Shown here in pieces: positions 18,601 through 25,513 of a stretch of DNA of 64,000 nt. This DNA comes from CAVSMC01 sp963798655 (GTDB lineage Bacteria; Pseudomonadota; Gammaproteobacteria; Burkholderiales; Casimicrobiaceae), in assembly GCA_963798655.1 (NCBI GenBank), contig CAWCUH010000004.1:806001-870000 (forward strand), given 5' to 3'. The notes under the pieces were generated by a model. That model saw only the letters and a program-made list of their open reading frames with translations, was not told the DNA's origin and did not search any database. The stretch's first letter is position 1, and every line of letters starts with the position of its first letter. A program made the position numbers and the translations under genes.

Positions 18601-19576
18601 ACGCGTTGAAGTTGTTGACGGTGAACGTGACCGTCGACGTGCCGCCGCTCGCGATCGTGGACGGCGTGAACGTCTTCGGCATGTTCGCGCCCTTTTGCAC
18701 GCGGATCGTGTTCGAGAATGCCGCGTTGGTAACGCCCTGCGCGGTGATGAGCGCGTTCGCGGCGATCGTGTTCGTCGCGTTCGCGTTGGCGAGCGTGTTC
18801 GGGTTCGCCGCGATCACGTCGAACTTGACGGTGCAGCTCGCGTTCGCGGGAAGCGTCCCTCCCGCAAGAGTCGCCGACGCCGCAGCGATGGTCACCGCGC
18901 CGGCGCCGCAGGTCGTCGATGCATTCGGCGCCGGTGCGACGGCGAGCGTGGCTGGCAGCGTATCGGTGAACGCGGCGTTCGTCAGCGCGATGCCGTTGGG
19001 GTTCGTCAGCGTGAGCGTGACCGTCGACGGGTTGCCGTTGCCGTGAACGTTGGCCGGCCCGAAGCCCTTGGTGCCTGTGACCGGGGAGAGCGCCGCCACC
19101 GTGAGCGTCGCCTGCGCGTCCTGCGGGTTCGTGCCCTGGGACGAGCTGACGTCGCCGGCGGCAATCGTGTTGATGAAGACCCCGGCGCTTGCCGATGCGA
19201 CGTCGACCTGCACCGTGCACTGGCCGGGCGTTGCGCCGACCGCCGCCGGGACGCTGCCGCCGGCCAACGAGAAGCTGGCGGCACCAGGCGTCGCGGTGAC
19301 GATGCCACCGGCGCACGTCGTCGATGCGTTCGGCGTGGCGGCGACGACGACCGTGCCGGGCAGCGCATCGGTGAACGCGGCGCCGGTTGCGGCGGTCGCG
19401 TTGTTGTTGATCAGGATGACGGTCAGCGTCGAAGTCTGCCCGGCGGAGACGTTCGTGGGACCGAACGTCTTGTTGACGCCGATCGACGCCAACGCAGCAG
19501 CGGGTGTGACGAGCGACGCCGCGACCAGCGCCGCACAAAGGCGCGCTCGCGCTCGTGCGAGCAGCGGCGTGCTCAC
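12644..19576 (-). CDS. giant exported DUF11-repeat protein with IPTL-CTERM-like tail
   Basis: Surface or exported protein of about 2310 residues. From the N-terminus: a signal peptide (LCAALVAASLVTPAAALA), six repeats starting with KTFGP/KAFSP-type motifs and ending in CTV.V strands, then eleven DUF11 repeats of about 110-130 residues (TKSDGSATYTPGG, YTITVANTG, SDALPxGVTL). Most DUF11 units carry a Cys pair (ATCVA..ATCG) that could form a disulfide. The C-terminus has VPALS, a hydrophobic helix and RRR, like IPTL-CTERM/PEP-CTERM sorting signals, so processing by an exosortase-like enzyme is inferred. Such proteins are probably adhesive or matrix components. The GTG at 19574-19576 is chosen because it gives a normal signal peptide; an ATG at 19664-19666 in frame would add 30 basic residues. 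Confidence 0.85.
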   Translation of the reverse strand: MSTPLLARARARLCAALVAASLVTPAAALASIGVNKTFGPTNVSAGQTSTLTVILINNNATAATGAAFTDALPGTVVVAATPNASTTCAGGIVTATPGAASFSLAGGSVPAAVGATPGQCTVQVDVASASAGVFINTIAAGDVSSSQGTNPQDAQATLTVAALSPVTGTKGFGPANVHGNGNPSTVTLTLTNPNGIALTNAAFTDTLPATLAVAPAPNASTTCGAGAVTIAAASATLAGGTLPANASCTVKFDVIAANPNTLANANATNTIAANALITAQGVTNAAFSNTIRVQKGANMPKTFTPSTIASGGTSTVTFTVNNFNASTLTGIAFTDNLPAGMTVAATPNAATTCAGAAVSAVAGASSFSVSGGSLAGVAVNAGIINTSCTVTVNVTASNGAASPITLTNSLPNQNFGGVTFEGPSAVLTVNGTSSVTGTKAFSPASVRQGASTTLTITLSNTAAVPANISAFSDNLAPMGAGITNAGGATTTCGGAITATAGTTAITLGAGNAIPAAGSCTITAPINVATTTPTGARVNTVPTGALQTDQGSSQTTIVATLTVTAVLTATKAYAPTTVAAGTDSRLTITLTRAANAPALSGLAFTDTLPAAHTISSTPNVVSTCGGTVTTGTNTIVLVGGSLAVPVGGGAASCTIAVNVTAPVTAGSATNSIPVGGVTSAGSFSNPAAANATLTRAITNVTLNKSFSPATVAVGGTSQLTINILNNNANAIALSGGALVDALPLGMVVANPAGTSNTCGGAFTATSGASSVSLANGSIAANATCQLRFNVVANVAGNLINTLPASAFSSAQHVTNPLPASATLTATGSADLSITKTDGTASATPGGTTTYTIVAHNNGPNGVAGASVVDTPPAAMTFVLWTCVASAGSSCAASGSGAINDAVTLLNGGTATYTVSAQIAANASGSIANTATIGAPASVVDSNPANDSATDIDALAAAVALAVTKDDGSATYTPGGGATYTVSVANAGISDATDVSVNDTLPVGVMLSANVTCSASGGSGCGSVSGTAGQSSFGATGAYVASGGTLVFTVPVAFAASLATDPLVNSASANDVASGASASGSDSDARAALANVSIVKSAPATVSAAASIAYTLTIANAGPSTANGATFSDNVPAAITAISASCGSAIGGAACPASVGVAGNSVSGTVPLLPPGGSVVVTINGTAPASGTLSNSAAVAPPAGTTDPDVTNNTSTTSTTINPIADVSIAKGAAATVDAGATITYTLAIANAGPSAANGATFADNVPAAITAVGASCGSPSGGAVCPAPVSVAGNVVGGTIPTLPSGGSLVITITGTAPASGVLSNTATVANAAGITDPDLANNASSVVSNVTLVADLAVTKDDASATYTPGATATYTIVVTNAGPSDAQSVTVGDPLPTGVTLSADATCVATGSATCGTVSGTSGQAAFGASGATIAAGPANKLTFSVPVAYAAAMTADPLINTVTASDPASPTRAASDSDTRAAQVALGTAKTDGSATYTPGGTATYVITVTNAGPTDAADVTVADALPAGVTLTAPAGCAALGTATCGSVVGTTGDTSFASTGAAIAAGGTNSLVFTVPVAFASSLAVDPLVNTASATDVATGASTSATDADARSLDVSLAVAKTDGSTSYTPGGTAIYTVTVTNGGTSDALAVSVTDAFPAGVTLSAAVTCTPSGSASCGTVSGSSGQAAFGTTGASIAAGGGNALTIGAPVAFAAGLAADPLVNTASAVDVASGASGAASDSDIRAAAVTLAVTKSDGSATYTPGGGATYTITVANTGTSDALNVSVADALPTGATLAADATCVAIGIASCGTLVGATGDAGVGASGATIAHGGGNVLTFTVPVTFAAAMVADPLINTVTATDVASGASGGASDSDARAAAVTLAVTKSDGSATYTPGGSATYTITVANGGASDALDVSVSDALPGGVTLTANATCVASGSATCGSVVGSAGQASFGATGASIMHGAANMLTFSVPVAFAAGLTTNPLVNTVNVVDAASGATASASDSDARSAAVSLAVTKSDASATYTPGGTATYTIVVSNTGASDALDIAVSDTLPVDVRLRGDATCVAAGAANCGTLVGTTGDTSFGTTGASITHGAANTLTLRAPVAFAAGMTTNPLVNSVSVVDAASGAAASASDTDALAPIADVSVFKAGVASVAAGSAIVYTITLSNAGPSAANGATFSDVVPASITSLTASCGGAGGGAVCGAVNVVGNTVTSVIAALPAGGSLVFTIGGIANAAGAVTNTAHASAPAGVSDPNPANDTSTALTSVTAAAIVAPVEVPALSPPLLALLALLLLATGARAHRRR

Positions 19577-19741
19577 CGTCGCCGACCGTCCATCACCGTG
19601 CCCCCTTCCCCTTTTCCAGCGGCTGCGCGCGCCTGTGGACGGCTTTCGCGCCACCTCGTCATTCATGTTTAGGCAAGGACCGCGCCAAGCGCAACCTTTA
19701 TGTGTGCCGACGAGCCGCGGAAGCGTCAACCCAACGACGGT

Positions 19742-19768
19742 TTGACAGGTTGCCGAGCGGCGGAGAAT
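19742..19768 (+). promoter_or_regulatory. possible sigma-70 promoter of the ABC transporter operon
   Basis: A consensus -35 hexamer TTGACA (19742-19747) is followed, 15 bp on, by GAGAAT (19763-19768). It lies 44 bp before the substrate-binding protein ATG. The spacing is short, so confidence is low. Confidence 0.4.
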
Positions 19769-19811
19769 CATGGCGGGCGCACGGCCGACCGACCGTTTCG
19801 AGGAGGAACAG

Positions 19812-20636
19812 ATGAACCGTCGTTGCTCGATTTTCGCCGCGCTCGTCGCGCTCGCCGCATTGCCTGCGCTGGCCGACGTGCCGGTGCCGGCGCCCGGCGC
19901 GAGCCCGCGCATCGACGCGATCAAAAAGGCTGGCGTGCTGCGCGTCGGCGTGCTCGCGAACGCGCCGTGGCTCGTCGAGAACACGTCGGGACAGGGCGAG
20001 CCGTGGAGCGGCCCGGCTTGGCTGCTCGCGAAGGAATATGCGAAGCGCCTCGCCGTGAAGCTCGACGCAGTGCCAGTCAGCCACGAGACGAAGGTGCCGG
20101 TGCTCGCGTCGAACCAGGTCGACATCTCGGTGACGCCGCTCGCGGAGACGGCCGATCGTCTCAAGGTCGTCGACTTCGTCATCTATTCGACGACCAGCGT
20201 GTGCATGTTCGGGCTCGCGTCGAATCCGAAGTTCGCGAACGCGAAGAGCGTCGACGACTTGAACAAGCCCGATATCACGATCGCGTACTACACGGGTGGC
20301 GGCGAGGAAGGCTGGGTGAAGGAGCGCTTTCCGAAGGCGCAGCTGCGCGGCGTGGCGGGGTCGGGCGTCGCGCCGGTCGAGGAGGTGATGGCGAAGCGCG
20401 CCGACGCGGTGCCGATCAACCGCGTGCCGTGGGTCGCGATGGGACGCAAGCTGAAGCAGCTCGCCGTGCTGCCGAAGGAGAACAACTGTCAGGACAGCAG
20501 GGAGAAGGCAGCGCCGGTCGGCATGGCCGTCGACAAGAATCAGGCGGCGTTCCTGCAGTGGGCGCGCGCGGTCGAGAAGGAGATCGAGCCGCAACTGAAG
20601 AAAGACGAGGCGCGGATCGTCGAGACGATGAAATAA
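19812..20636 (+). CDS. polar amino-acid ABC transporter, periplasmic binding protein
   Basis: Periplasmic solute-binding protein of 274 residues, family 3 (SBP_bac_3). A signal peptide (1-21, cleavage after ALA) is followed by IDAIKKAGVLRVGVLANAP, the classic start of the mature family-3 fold, and by LKVVDF and SVCMFGL hinge segments. AGGAGGAA precedes the ATG. Two permeases and an ATPase follow on the same strand, so this is the first gene of a complete transporter operon. The family usually binds glutamate, glutamine, histidine, arginine or similar; the ligand cannot be read. A pair of interspersed hairpin repeats separates it from the permeases and may tune the ratio of receptor to membrane complex. 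Confidence 0.92.
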   Translation: MNRRCSIFAALVALAALPALADVPVPAPGASPRIDAIKKAGVLRVGVLANAPWLVENTSGQGEPWSGPAWLLAKEYAKRLAVKLDAVPVSHETKVPVLASNQVDISVTPLAETADRLKVVDFVIYSTTSVCMFGLASNPKFANAKSVDDLNKPDITIAYYTGGGEEGWVKERFPKAQLRGVAGSGVAPVEEVMAKRADAVPINRVPWVAMGRKLKQLAVLPKENNCQDSREKAAPVGMAVDKNQAAFLQWARAVEKEIEPQLKKDEARIVETMK

Positions 20637-20640
20637 GTGG

Positions 20641-20711
20641 TCATTCCCGCGAAAGCGGGAATCCAGCGTCGTTGGTCGGCAAAGGCACTGGGTCCCCGCG
20701 TTCGCGGGGAC
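20641..20711. repeat. two interspersed hairpin repeats between receptor and permease genes
   Basis: ATTCCCGC-GAAA-GCGGGAAT (20643-20662) and GTCCCCGC-GTTC-GCGGGGAC (20692-20711) are perfect 8-bp-arm hairpins of a repeat type common in proteobacterial intergenic DNA. A hybrid copy occurs at 49141. Confidence 0.8.
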
Positions 20712-20724
20712 GACGTGCGCTCGC

Positions 20725-21390
20725 ATGGACTTCGATTTCACCGTCATCACCGATCACTGGCGCTTCCTCGGCTACGGCATCGGAGTGACGCTGCTGCTGT
20801 CGATTGTCTCCGGCGTCGCGAGCATCGCGCTCGGTTTCGTCGTCGCGCTGTTGCGGCTGTTCGCGCCGCGGCCGCTCCGCACAGCCGTCGTCCTGTACAT
20901 CGACTCGATGCGCGCGGTGCCGGTGCTCGTCGTGCTCGTCTGGACGTTCTTCGCGCTGCCGATCGTCACCGGCATCACGATGGCGCCGTTCTTCGCGGCG
21001 CTGATCGGGCTCACCGTCCACCTCGCCGCGTACGTCGCCGAGATCGTTCGCGCGGGCGTCGAATCGGTGCGCGCCGGACAGACGCGCGCCGCGCTCGCGC
21101 TCGGCATGTCGCGCGCGCAGATCGTTCGGCGGATCGTCATGCCGCAGGCCATCGTGCGCATGCTGCCCGCGTTCGGCTCGCTGCTGTCGGTGACGATCAA
21201 GGACACGGCGATCGCGTCGGTGATCGCCGTGCCCGAGCTGATGCGCCAGTCGGAGACGCTTGCCGGCCAGAGCTTCCAGCCGATCGAGGTGTTCACGTTC
21301 GCGATGCTCGTCTATTTCCTGATGCTGTTCCCGGTGACGCGCGGCGTCGACTTCGTCTACCGGCGCGTCGCGCATCTCGGTCGCTCGTGA
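20725..21390 (+). CDS. polar amino-acid ABC transporter permease 1
   Basis: Inner-membrane permease of 221 residues in the HisMQ/GltJK family, with about five hydrophobic helices. The EAA-type cytoplasmic loop is clear around 118-140 (RAALALGMSRAQIVRRIVMPQA), the contact surface for the ATPase. It starts at ATG 20725, 88 bp after the binding protein, and its TGA overlaps the GTG of the second permease gene (GTGA), so the two are translationally coupled and presumably form the heterodimeric channel. Confidence 0.92.
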   Translation: MDFDFTVITDHWRFLGYGIGVTLLLSIVSGVASIALGFVVALLRLFAPRPLRTAVVLYIDSMRAVPVLVVLVWTFFALPIVTGITMAPFFAALIGLTVHLAAYVAEIVRAGVESVRAGQTRAALALGMSRAQIVRRIVMPQAIVRMLPAFGSLLSVTIKDTAIASVIAVPELMRQSETLAGQSFQPIEVFTFAMLVYFLMLFPVTRGVDFVYRRVAHLGRS

Positions 21391-22049
21391 CATTCGACTG
21401 GAGCGTCGTCTGGCAGCATCGCGACGATCTCGTCGCCGCGACCGGCACGACGATCATGCTGACCGTCGCGACGATGGCGATCGCCGTGCCGGGCGGCATC
21501 GTCGTCGCCGTGCTGCGGCTTTACGGATGGAAGCCGGTGAGCGCGATCGCCGCCGCGTACGTCGAGCTCTTCCGCAACCTGCCGCTGATCCTCGTCGTCT
21601 ACTGGGCGTTCTACGTGCTTCCGATCCTGACCGGTCTCGCCGGGCTGTCGCCGTTCGCGACCGGGCTCACGGCGCTCGCGCTGAACGTCACCGCGTACAA
21701 CGCCGAGACGTTTCGCGCCGGAATCAACTCGATTCGCCGCGGACAGCTCGAGGCGGCGATGGCGCTCGGCATGACGCGCGCGCAGGCGCTCACCCGCGTG
21801 GTGCTGCCGCAAGCGGTGCGGCGGATATTGCCGGTGCTCGCGAGCACGTGGGTGTCGCTGTTCAAGGACACGTCGCTCGTGTCGGTGATCGCGGTGAGCG
21901 AGCTTGCGTACGTGTCGATGCAGATTCGCGCGCACAGCTTCCGCGTGCTCGAGATGCTGAGCGCGATGGCGGCGATCTACTGGCTGCTCGGCTATCCGCA
22001 GGCGAAGCTCGTCGACTGGATGCAGCGGCGCTTCGCCGTCACCGAGTGA
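21387..22049 (+). CDS. polar amino-acid ABC transporter permease 2
   Basis: Second inner-membrane permease of the HisMQ/GltJK family, 220 residues. The EAA loop reads EAAMALGMTRAQALTRVVLP, closer to the consensus than in permease 1. The GTG at 21387 overlaps the preceding stop by four bases (GTGA). Although the frame is open far upstream, the upstream part is a shadow of permease 1, and the chosen start gives a standard TFDWSVVWQHRDDLV N-terminus. The ATPase gene starts 4 bp after its stop. Confidence 0.92.
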   Translation: MTFDWSVVWQHRDDLVAATGTTIMLTVATMAIAVPGGIVVAVLRLYGWKPVSAIAAAYVELFRNLPLILVVYWAFYVLPILTGLAGLSPFATGLTALALNVTAYNAETFRAGINSIRRGQLEAAMALGMTRAQALTRVVLPQAVRRILPVLASTWVSLFKDTSLVSVIAVSELAYVSMQIRAHSFRVLEMLSAMAAIYWLLGYPQAKLVDWMQRRFAVTE

Positions 22050-22053
22050 GCCG

Positions 22054-22818
22054 ATGACTTCGCGAACGCAAAGCGGCGCGCCGGCGATCCTGCGCTACCG
22101 CGACGTCGTCAAGCGGTACGGGACATTTGCCGCGCTCGCCGGCGTGTCGCTCGATGTTCACGCGGGGGAGGTCGTCTGCCTGATCGGTCCGTCGGGATCG
22201 GGCAAGTCCACGCTGCTCCGCTGCACGAACGGGCTCGAGACGCTCGACGGCGGCGAGATCGAGTTCGAGGGATCGCCGCTTCCCCGCGATCCGCGCGCGT
22301 TGCGCCGCGTGCGCCAGCGGATGGGCATGGTGTTCCAGAGCTTCGAGCTGTTTCCGCACCTCAGCGCGCGCGGCAACGTCGCGGAAGGACCGCGCACCGT
22401 GCTGCGCAAGAGCACCGACGAAGCGGGGCGGCGCGCCGACGCCATGCTCGACAAGGTCGGCCTCGCCGACAAGGCGGCCAACTTCCCGTCGGCGCTCTCC
22501 GGCGGGCAGCAGCAGCGCGTCGCGATCGCGCGCGCGCTCGCGATGGAGCCCGACGTGATGCTGTTCGACGAGCCGACGTCCGCGCTCGATCCGGAGACGA
22601 TCGGCGAAGTGCTCGAGGTGATGAAGAAGCTCGCGCTCGAAGGCATGACGATGGTCGTCGTCACGCACGAGATGTCGTTCGCGCGCCGCGTCGGCGACTG
22701 GGTCGCCGTGTTCGATGCCGGAGCGATCGTCGAGCAGGGACCGCCGGGACAGATCTTCGACGCGCCGACCACCGAGCGCACGCGCGACTTCCTGAGCCAT
22801 CTCGGCTGGGCCGGATGA
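22054..22818 (+). CDS. polar amino-acid ABC transporter ATP-binding protein
   Basis: ATPase subunit of 254 residues, GlnQ/HisP type, energising the two permeases. Walker A GPSGSGKST (about 45-53), Q-loop VFQSFELFPH, signature LSGGQQQR, Walker B VMLFDEPTSALDPE and the switch histidine in VVTHEM are all intact, so the protein should be active. It is the last clear transporter gene of the operon; the next gene, a degenerate trypsin-like/PDZ protein, follows after 18 bp and may be co-transcribed. Confidence 0.95.
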   Translation: MTSRTQSGAPAILRYRDVVKRYGTFAALAGVSLDVHAGEVVCLIGPSGSGKSTLLRCTNGLETLDGGEIEFEGSPLPRDPRALRRVRQRMGMVFQSFELFPHLSARGNVAEGPRTVLRKSTDEAGRRADAMLDKVGLADKAANFPSALSGGQQQRVAIARALAMEPDVMLFDEPTSALDPETIGEVLEVMKKLALEGMTMVVVTHEMSFARRVGDWVAVFDAGAIVEQGPPGQIFDAPTTERTRDFLSHLGWAG

Positions 22819-22836
22819 CGTTGTTATTGGCGTAAG

Positions 22837-23862
22837 ATGGCCGTTTCGGCGCGCGCGCGGCGCGCCGTGATCGCGCCGTTCGCAATGGCTTCCACCCCCG
22901 AGCACTGGTCGTTCCCTCCCTCGCTGCAGCCCGACTCCGACGAGCTTGCGTTCGATCTCGCGCCGGCACTCGACGCGGTCGTCGCTTTGCGCGCCGAGGT
23001 TCCCGACGACGCGTTCACGGCGTCGATCCTCGGCACCGAGCGCACCGGCAACGGCATCGTCATCAACGGTGACGGGCTGGTGCTGACGATCGGCTATCTG
23101 ATCACCGAGGCGGAGTCGGTGTGGCTCACGACGAACCGTGGCGGCGTCGTGCAGGGCTATCCGCTCGCCTACGATTTCGCGAGCGGCTTCGGTCTCGTGA
23201 TGCCGCTCGGTCGTATCGATGCGCCTGCGCTTGCGCGCGGCTCGATCGCGGCGGTCGAAGCGGGCGACGAGGTGTACGTGATCGGCCACGGCGGCCGTGC
23301 CCATGCGCTCACTGCGCGCCTGCTCGCGAAGCGCGAGTTCGCCGGCTACTGGGAATACGTGCTCGACGATGCGCTGTTCACCGTGCCCGCGCACCCGGAA
23401 TGGAGCGGCGCGGCGCTCGTCGACGATGCCGGGCGGCTCGTCGGCGTCGGCTCGCTGCTCGTGCAGGAAGCCGTCGGCGAGGACACGGTGCAAGGCAACA
23501 TGTTCGTGCCGATCGACCTGCTCGATCCGATCCAGGACGATCTCGTGCACCGCGGCCGGCGGCGCGGTGCGTCGCGGCCGTGGCTCGGCATGTACACGGC
23601 GCAGGCCGACGACAAGCTGATCGTGCACGGCATCGCGCAGCGGGGCCCGGCGCAGCGCGCCGGCGTGCGCGCCGGCGATCGCGTGATCGAGGTCGCCGGC
23701 GAGCGCGTCGATCGTTTGCCGGAGCTCTTCCGTCGCATCTGGGGCCTCGGCGCGGCGGGCACCGCCGTTCCGCTCACGCTCGAGCGCGACGGCCGCCGGC
23801 TCGAAGTAAGCGTGCGCTCGGCCGACCGCGAGGATTATTTGCGCAAGCCGCCGATGCAGTAG
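22837..23862 (+). CDS. trypsin-like/PDZ (DegP-type) protein lacking His and Asp of the triad
   Basis: Protein of 341 residues with a DegP/HtrA-like trypsin fold (about 60-230) and a C-terminal PDZ domain (about 245-330, GIAQRGPAQRAGVRAGDRVIEV). Aligning motifs by eye, LTNNHVV of active proteases is LTIGYLI here (His replaced by Tyr87), the TDLAV aspartate position is Gly117 (ASGFGLV), while a serine survives (EWSGAAL, Ser190) but the GNSGGP loop is altered. It is therefore probably an inactive pseudoprotease acting as a binder or sensor. No signal peptide is visible, so it may be cytosolic. The start is unsure: ATG 22837 lacks a ribosome site, and ATG 22885 (MASTPEHW) is an alternative. It sits 18 bp after the ABC ATPase. 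Confidence 0.8.
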   Translation: MAVSARARRAVIAPFAMASTPEHWSFPPSLQPDSDELAFDLAPALDAVVALRAEVPDDAFTASILGTERTGNGIVINGDGLVLTIGYLITEAESVWLTTNRGGVVQGYPLAYDFASGFGLVMPLGRIDAPALARGSIAAVEAGDEVYVIGHGGRAHALTARLLAKREFAGYWEYVLDDALFTVPAHPEWSGAALVDDAGRLVGVGSLLVQEAVGEDTVQGNMFVPIDLLDPIQDDLVHRGRRRGASRPWLGMYTAQADDKLIVHGIAQRGPAQRAGVRAGDRVIEVAGERVDRLPELFRRIWGLGAAGTAVPLTLERDGRRLEVSVRSADREDYLRKPPMQ

Positions 23863-24078
23863 GGGGCAGCCGGCGACGGGCCTCGTCGACGCAGGGCTGT
23901 TGCGGCGATCGCATGCCGAAGCCGAGCGCTTCGCCGAGCAGATCCGCGATTGCACCGGGCAGGCGCGAGCGCGAGCGGCGCGCGTCGAAGCCCGAGCAAA
24001 CGTAGCGGGCGAGCGATTTGCCGCAGTGCATGATGGCGAACGCGTGCCGACACGCGACAATGGCGGCGGAGGTGGCGC

Positions 24079-24465
24079 ATGCGCATGCCGATCGCCGTCG
24101 CAGCGGTTGCACTGGCGGTCGCCGTTTCGACGGCGGCCGCGAGCGTTCCCACGATGAACGAGTGCCTCGAGGCGTCGGACTTCATCGCCAACGCCGCGCG
24201 CTCGCGTGACAACGGCCTCGATCGCGAGGCGTTCGTCGCGCGCCTGGACGGCGACCTCGCGGCGATCCGCGCTTTTCCGCCCGCGCTGCGCTGGTTCGTC
24301 AAGGACGACGACGACGAGCGCTTCCTCGCCGGCGCGGCGCAGTCGGTGTACGACCAGCCGCAGGCGCCCGAGCGCCACCGCCGGGCATTCCTGCGCGCGT
24401 GCCTCGCGCGTCTCGGCGACGGCGCGTCGCAGCCGGCGCCTTCGGCTGCGTCCGAATCGATCTGA
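24079..24465 (+). CDS. small secreted protein of unknown function
   Basis: Protein of 128 residues with a clear signal peptide (1-21, MRMPIAVAAVALAVAVSTAA). The mature part is acidic and helical (SDFIANAARSRDNGLDREAFVARLDGD..), has two Cys residues (CLEAS, RACLARLG) that could form a disulfide, and ends in a Pro/Ser tail. GGAGGTGG lies just before the ATG. I recognise no family. The dienelactone hydrolase gene follows after 46 bp on the same strand. The 216 bp before this gene hold no convincing gene. Confidence 0.75.
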   Translation: MRMPIAVAAVALAVAVSTAAASVPTMNECLEASDFIANAARSRDNGLDREAFVARLDGDLAAIRAFPPALRWFVKDDDDERFLAGAAQSVYDQPQAPERHRRAFLRACLARLGDGASQPAPSAASESI

Positions 24466-24511
24466 ACCAGCGGCGCGCTCGCGCCGCTTCTTTCGCGCAG
24501 GAGACCTGACG

Positions 24512-25372
24512 ATGGATCGCAGGATCATCGAGCTGTACAGCGAGTACACGCATCGCCCGCTGCCGCGACGCGTGTTTATCGAGCGGCTGATCACGCTTGC
24601 CGGCAGCAGCGCGGCGGCGATGGCGCTGCTGCCGCTGCTCGAGAGCAACTACGCGAACGCGGCGACGATCGCAGCCGACGATCCGCGGCTCGATACGTCG
24701 CGCATGAGCTACAAGGGCGCGAACGGCGATGTGCGTGCGTATCTTGCGATGCCGAAGCAGGGCAGCGGCAAGCGCGCCGGGGTCATCGTCGTGCACGAGA
24801 ATCGCGGGCTGACGCCGCACATCGAGGACATCACGCGCCGGGTGGCGCTCGCAGGGTACACGGCGCTCGGCGTCGACCTGCTCTCACCGCAAGGCGGCAC
24901 GCCGCCGGACGAGGACAAGGCGCGCGAAGCGTTCAGCAAGTTCGACCGCCCGCTGGGTGTGCGCAACCTCGCCGCCGCCGTCGAGTATCTGAAGAGCCGG
25001 CCCGATTCGAACGGCAAGGTCGGCGCGATCGGGTTCTGCTTCGGTGGCGGCATGGTCGACCAGCTCGCAATGGCGGCGCCGGATCTCACCGCGGCCGTCG
25101 CGTATTACGGACCGATCCCGCCGCTGGACGACGTGTCGAAGATCAAGGCGAAGCTGCTGCTGCACTACGCGGGCAACGACACGTTCGTCAACCCGAACAT
25201 CCCCAGGTGGGAGCAGGCGCTGAAGAGCGCAGGCGTCGATTACAAGCTCTACATGTACGAAGGTGCGGAGCACGCGTTCAACAACGATACGAGCGGCGCG
25301 CGCTACAACAAGCAGGCCGCGGACCTCGCGTGGTCGCGGACGACGGCGTTCCTCCAATCGACGCTGACGTGA
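24512..25372 (+). CDS. exported dienelactone hydrolase-family protein
   Basis: Alpha/beta hydrolase of the dienelactone hydrolase family, 286 residues. The triad is visible: Cys176 in the nucleophile elbow GFCFGGG, Asp223 in AGNDTF and His254 in GAEHAF. The N-terminus carries PRRVFIERLITLAG followed by a hydrophobic stretch ending near ANA-A, like a twin-arginine signal, so export is likely; this is seen in one branch of the family. Family members hydrolyse dienelactone in chloroaromatic breakdown or related esters; this paralogue group has no defined substrate. GGAGA precedes the ATG by 7 bases. The gene is followed by repeat cluster B. Confidence 0.88.
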   Translation: MDRRIIELYSEYTHRPLPRRVFIERLITLAGSSAAAMALLPLLESNYANAATIAADDPRLDTSRMSYKGANGDVRAYLAMPKQGSGKRAGVIVVHENRGLTPHIEDITRRVALAGYTALGVDLLSPQGGTPPDEDKAREAFSKFDRPLGVRNLAAAVEYLKSRPDSNGKVGAIGFCFGGGMVDQLAMAAPDLTAAVAYYGPIPPLDDVSKIKAKLLLHYAGNDTFVNPNIPRWEQALKSAGVDYKLYMYEGAEHAFNNDTSGARYNKQAADLAWSRTTAFLQSTLT

Positions 25373-25380
25373 CGTAAGTC

Positions 25381-25513
25381 GAGGGTCAGAGTGCGCCGCC
25401 GCGTGCGCCGAGGGTCAGAGTGCGGCGCAGCCGCCTCGTGTGGGCCTGAGGATCTACTCTCGAGAACGTGCACTCTGACCCTCCATTGGGGAGAGTGTCG
25501 ACTCTGACCCTCT
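25381..25513. repeat. REP-like cluster B, GAGGGTCAGAGTGC family
   Basis: Direct copies lie at 25381-25394 and 25410-25423, an inverted copy at 25470-25483 and an inverted variant (GACTCTGACCCTC) at 25500-25512. The cluster fills the gap between the convergent hydrolase and mutM genes; the mutM stop TAG abuts the last copy. Pairing of opposed copies could form a bidirectional hairpin terminator. Confidence 0.85.

Noticed and set aside
19577..19666. Earlier in-frame ATG (19664-19666) as the DUF11 gene start.
   Set aside because: It would place about 30 basic residues before a normal signal peptide; the GTG at 19576 is preferred, although neither has a good ribosome site.
12644..19666. Recent tandem DNA duplication or assembly artefact in the DUF11 gene.
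   Set aside because: Repeats differ clearly in protein sequence and reading frame is maintained, so an old protein repeat is the simpler reading; read depth would still be needed.
15134..19672. Plus-strand open frame of 1512 codons (and others of about 1000) antisense to the DUF11 gene.
   Set aside because: Arg/Arg-Gly-rich, no domain, follows the repeat period and GC bias of the opposite gene.
23774..24112. Minus-strand frame beginning with MHCGKSLARYVCSGFDARRSR-like text.
   Set aside because: It overlaps the end of the PDZ protein gene and the start of a secreted-protein gene, has no ribosome site, and I could not tie it to a family.
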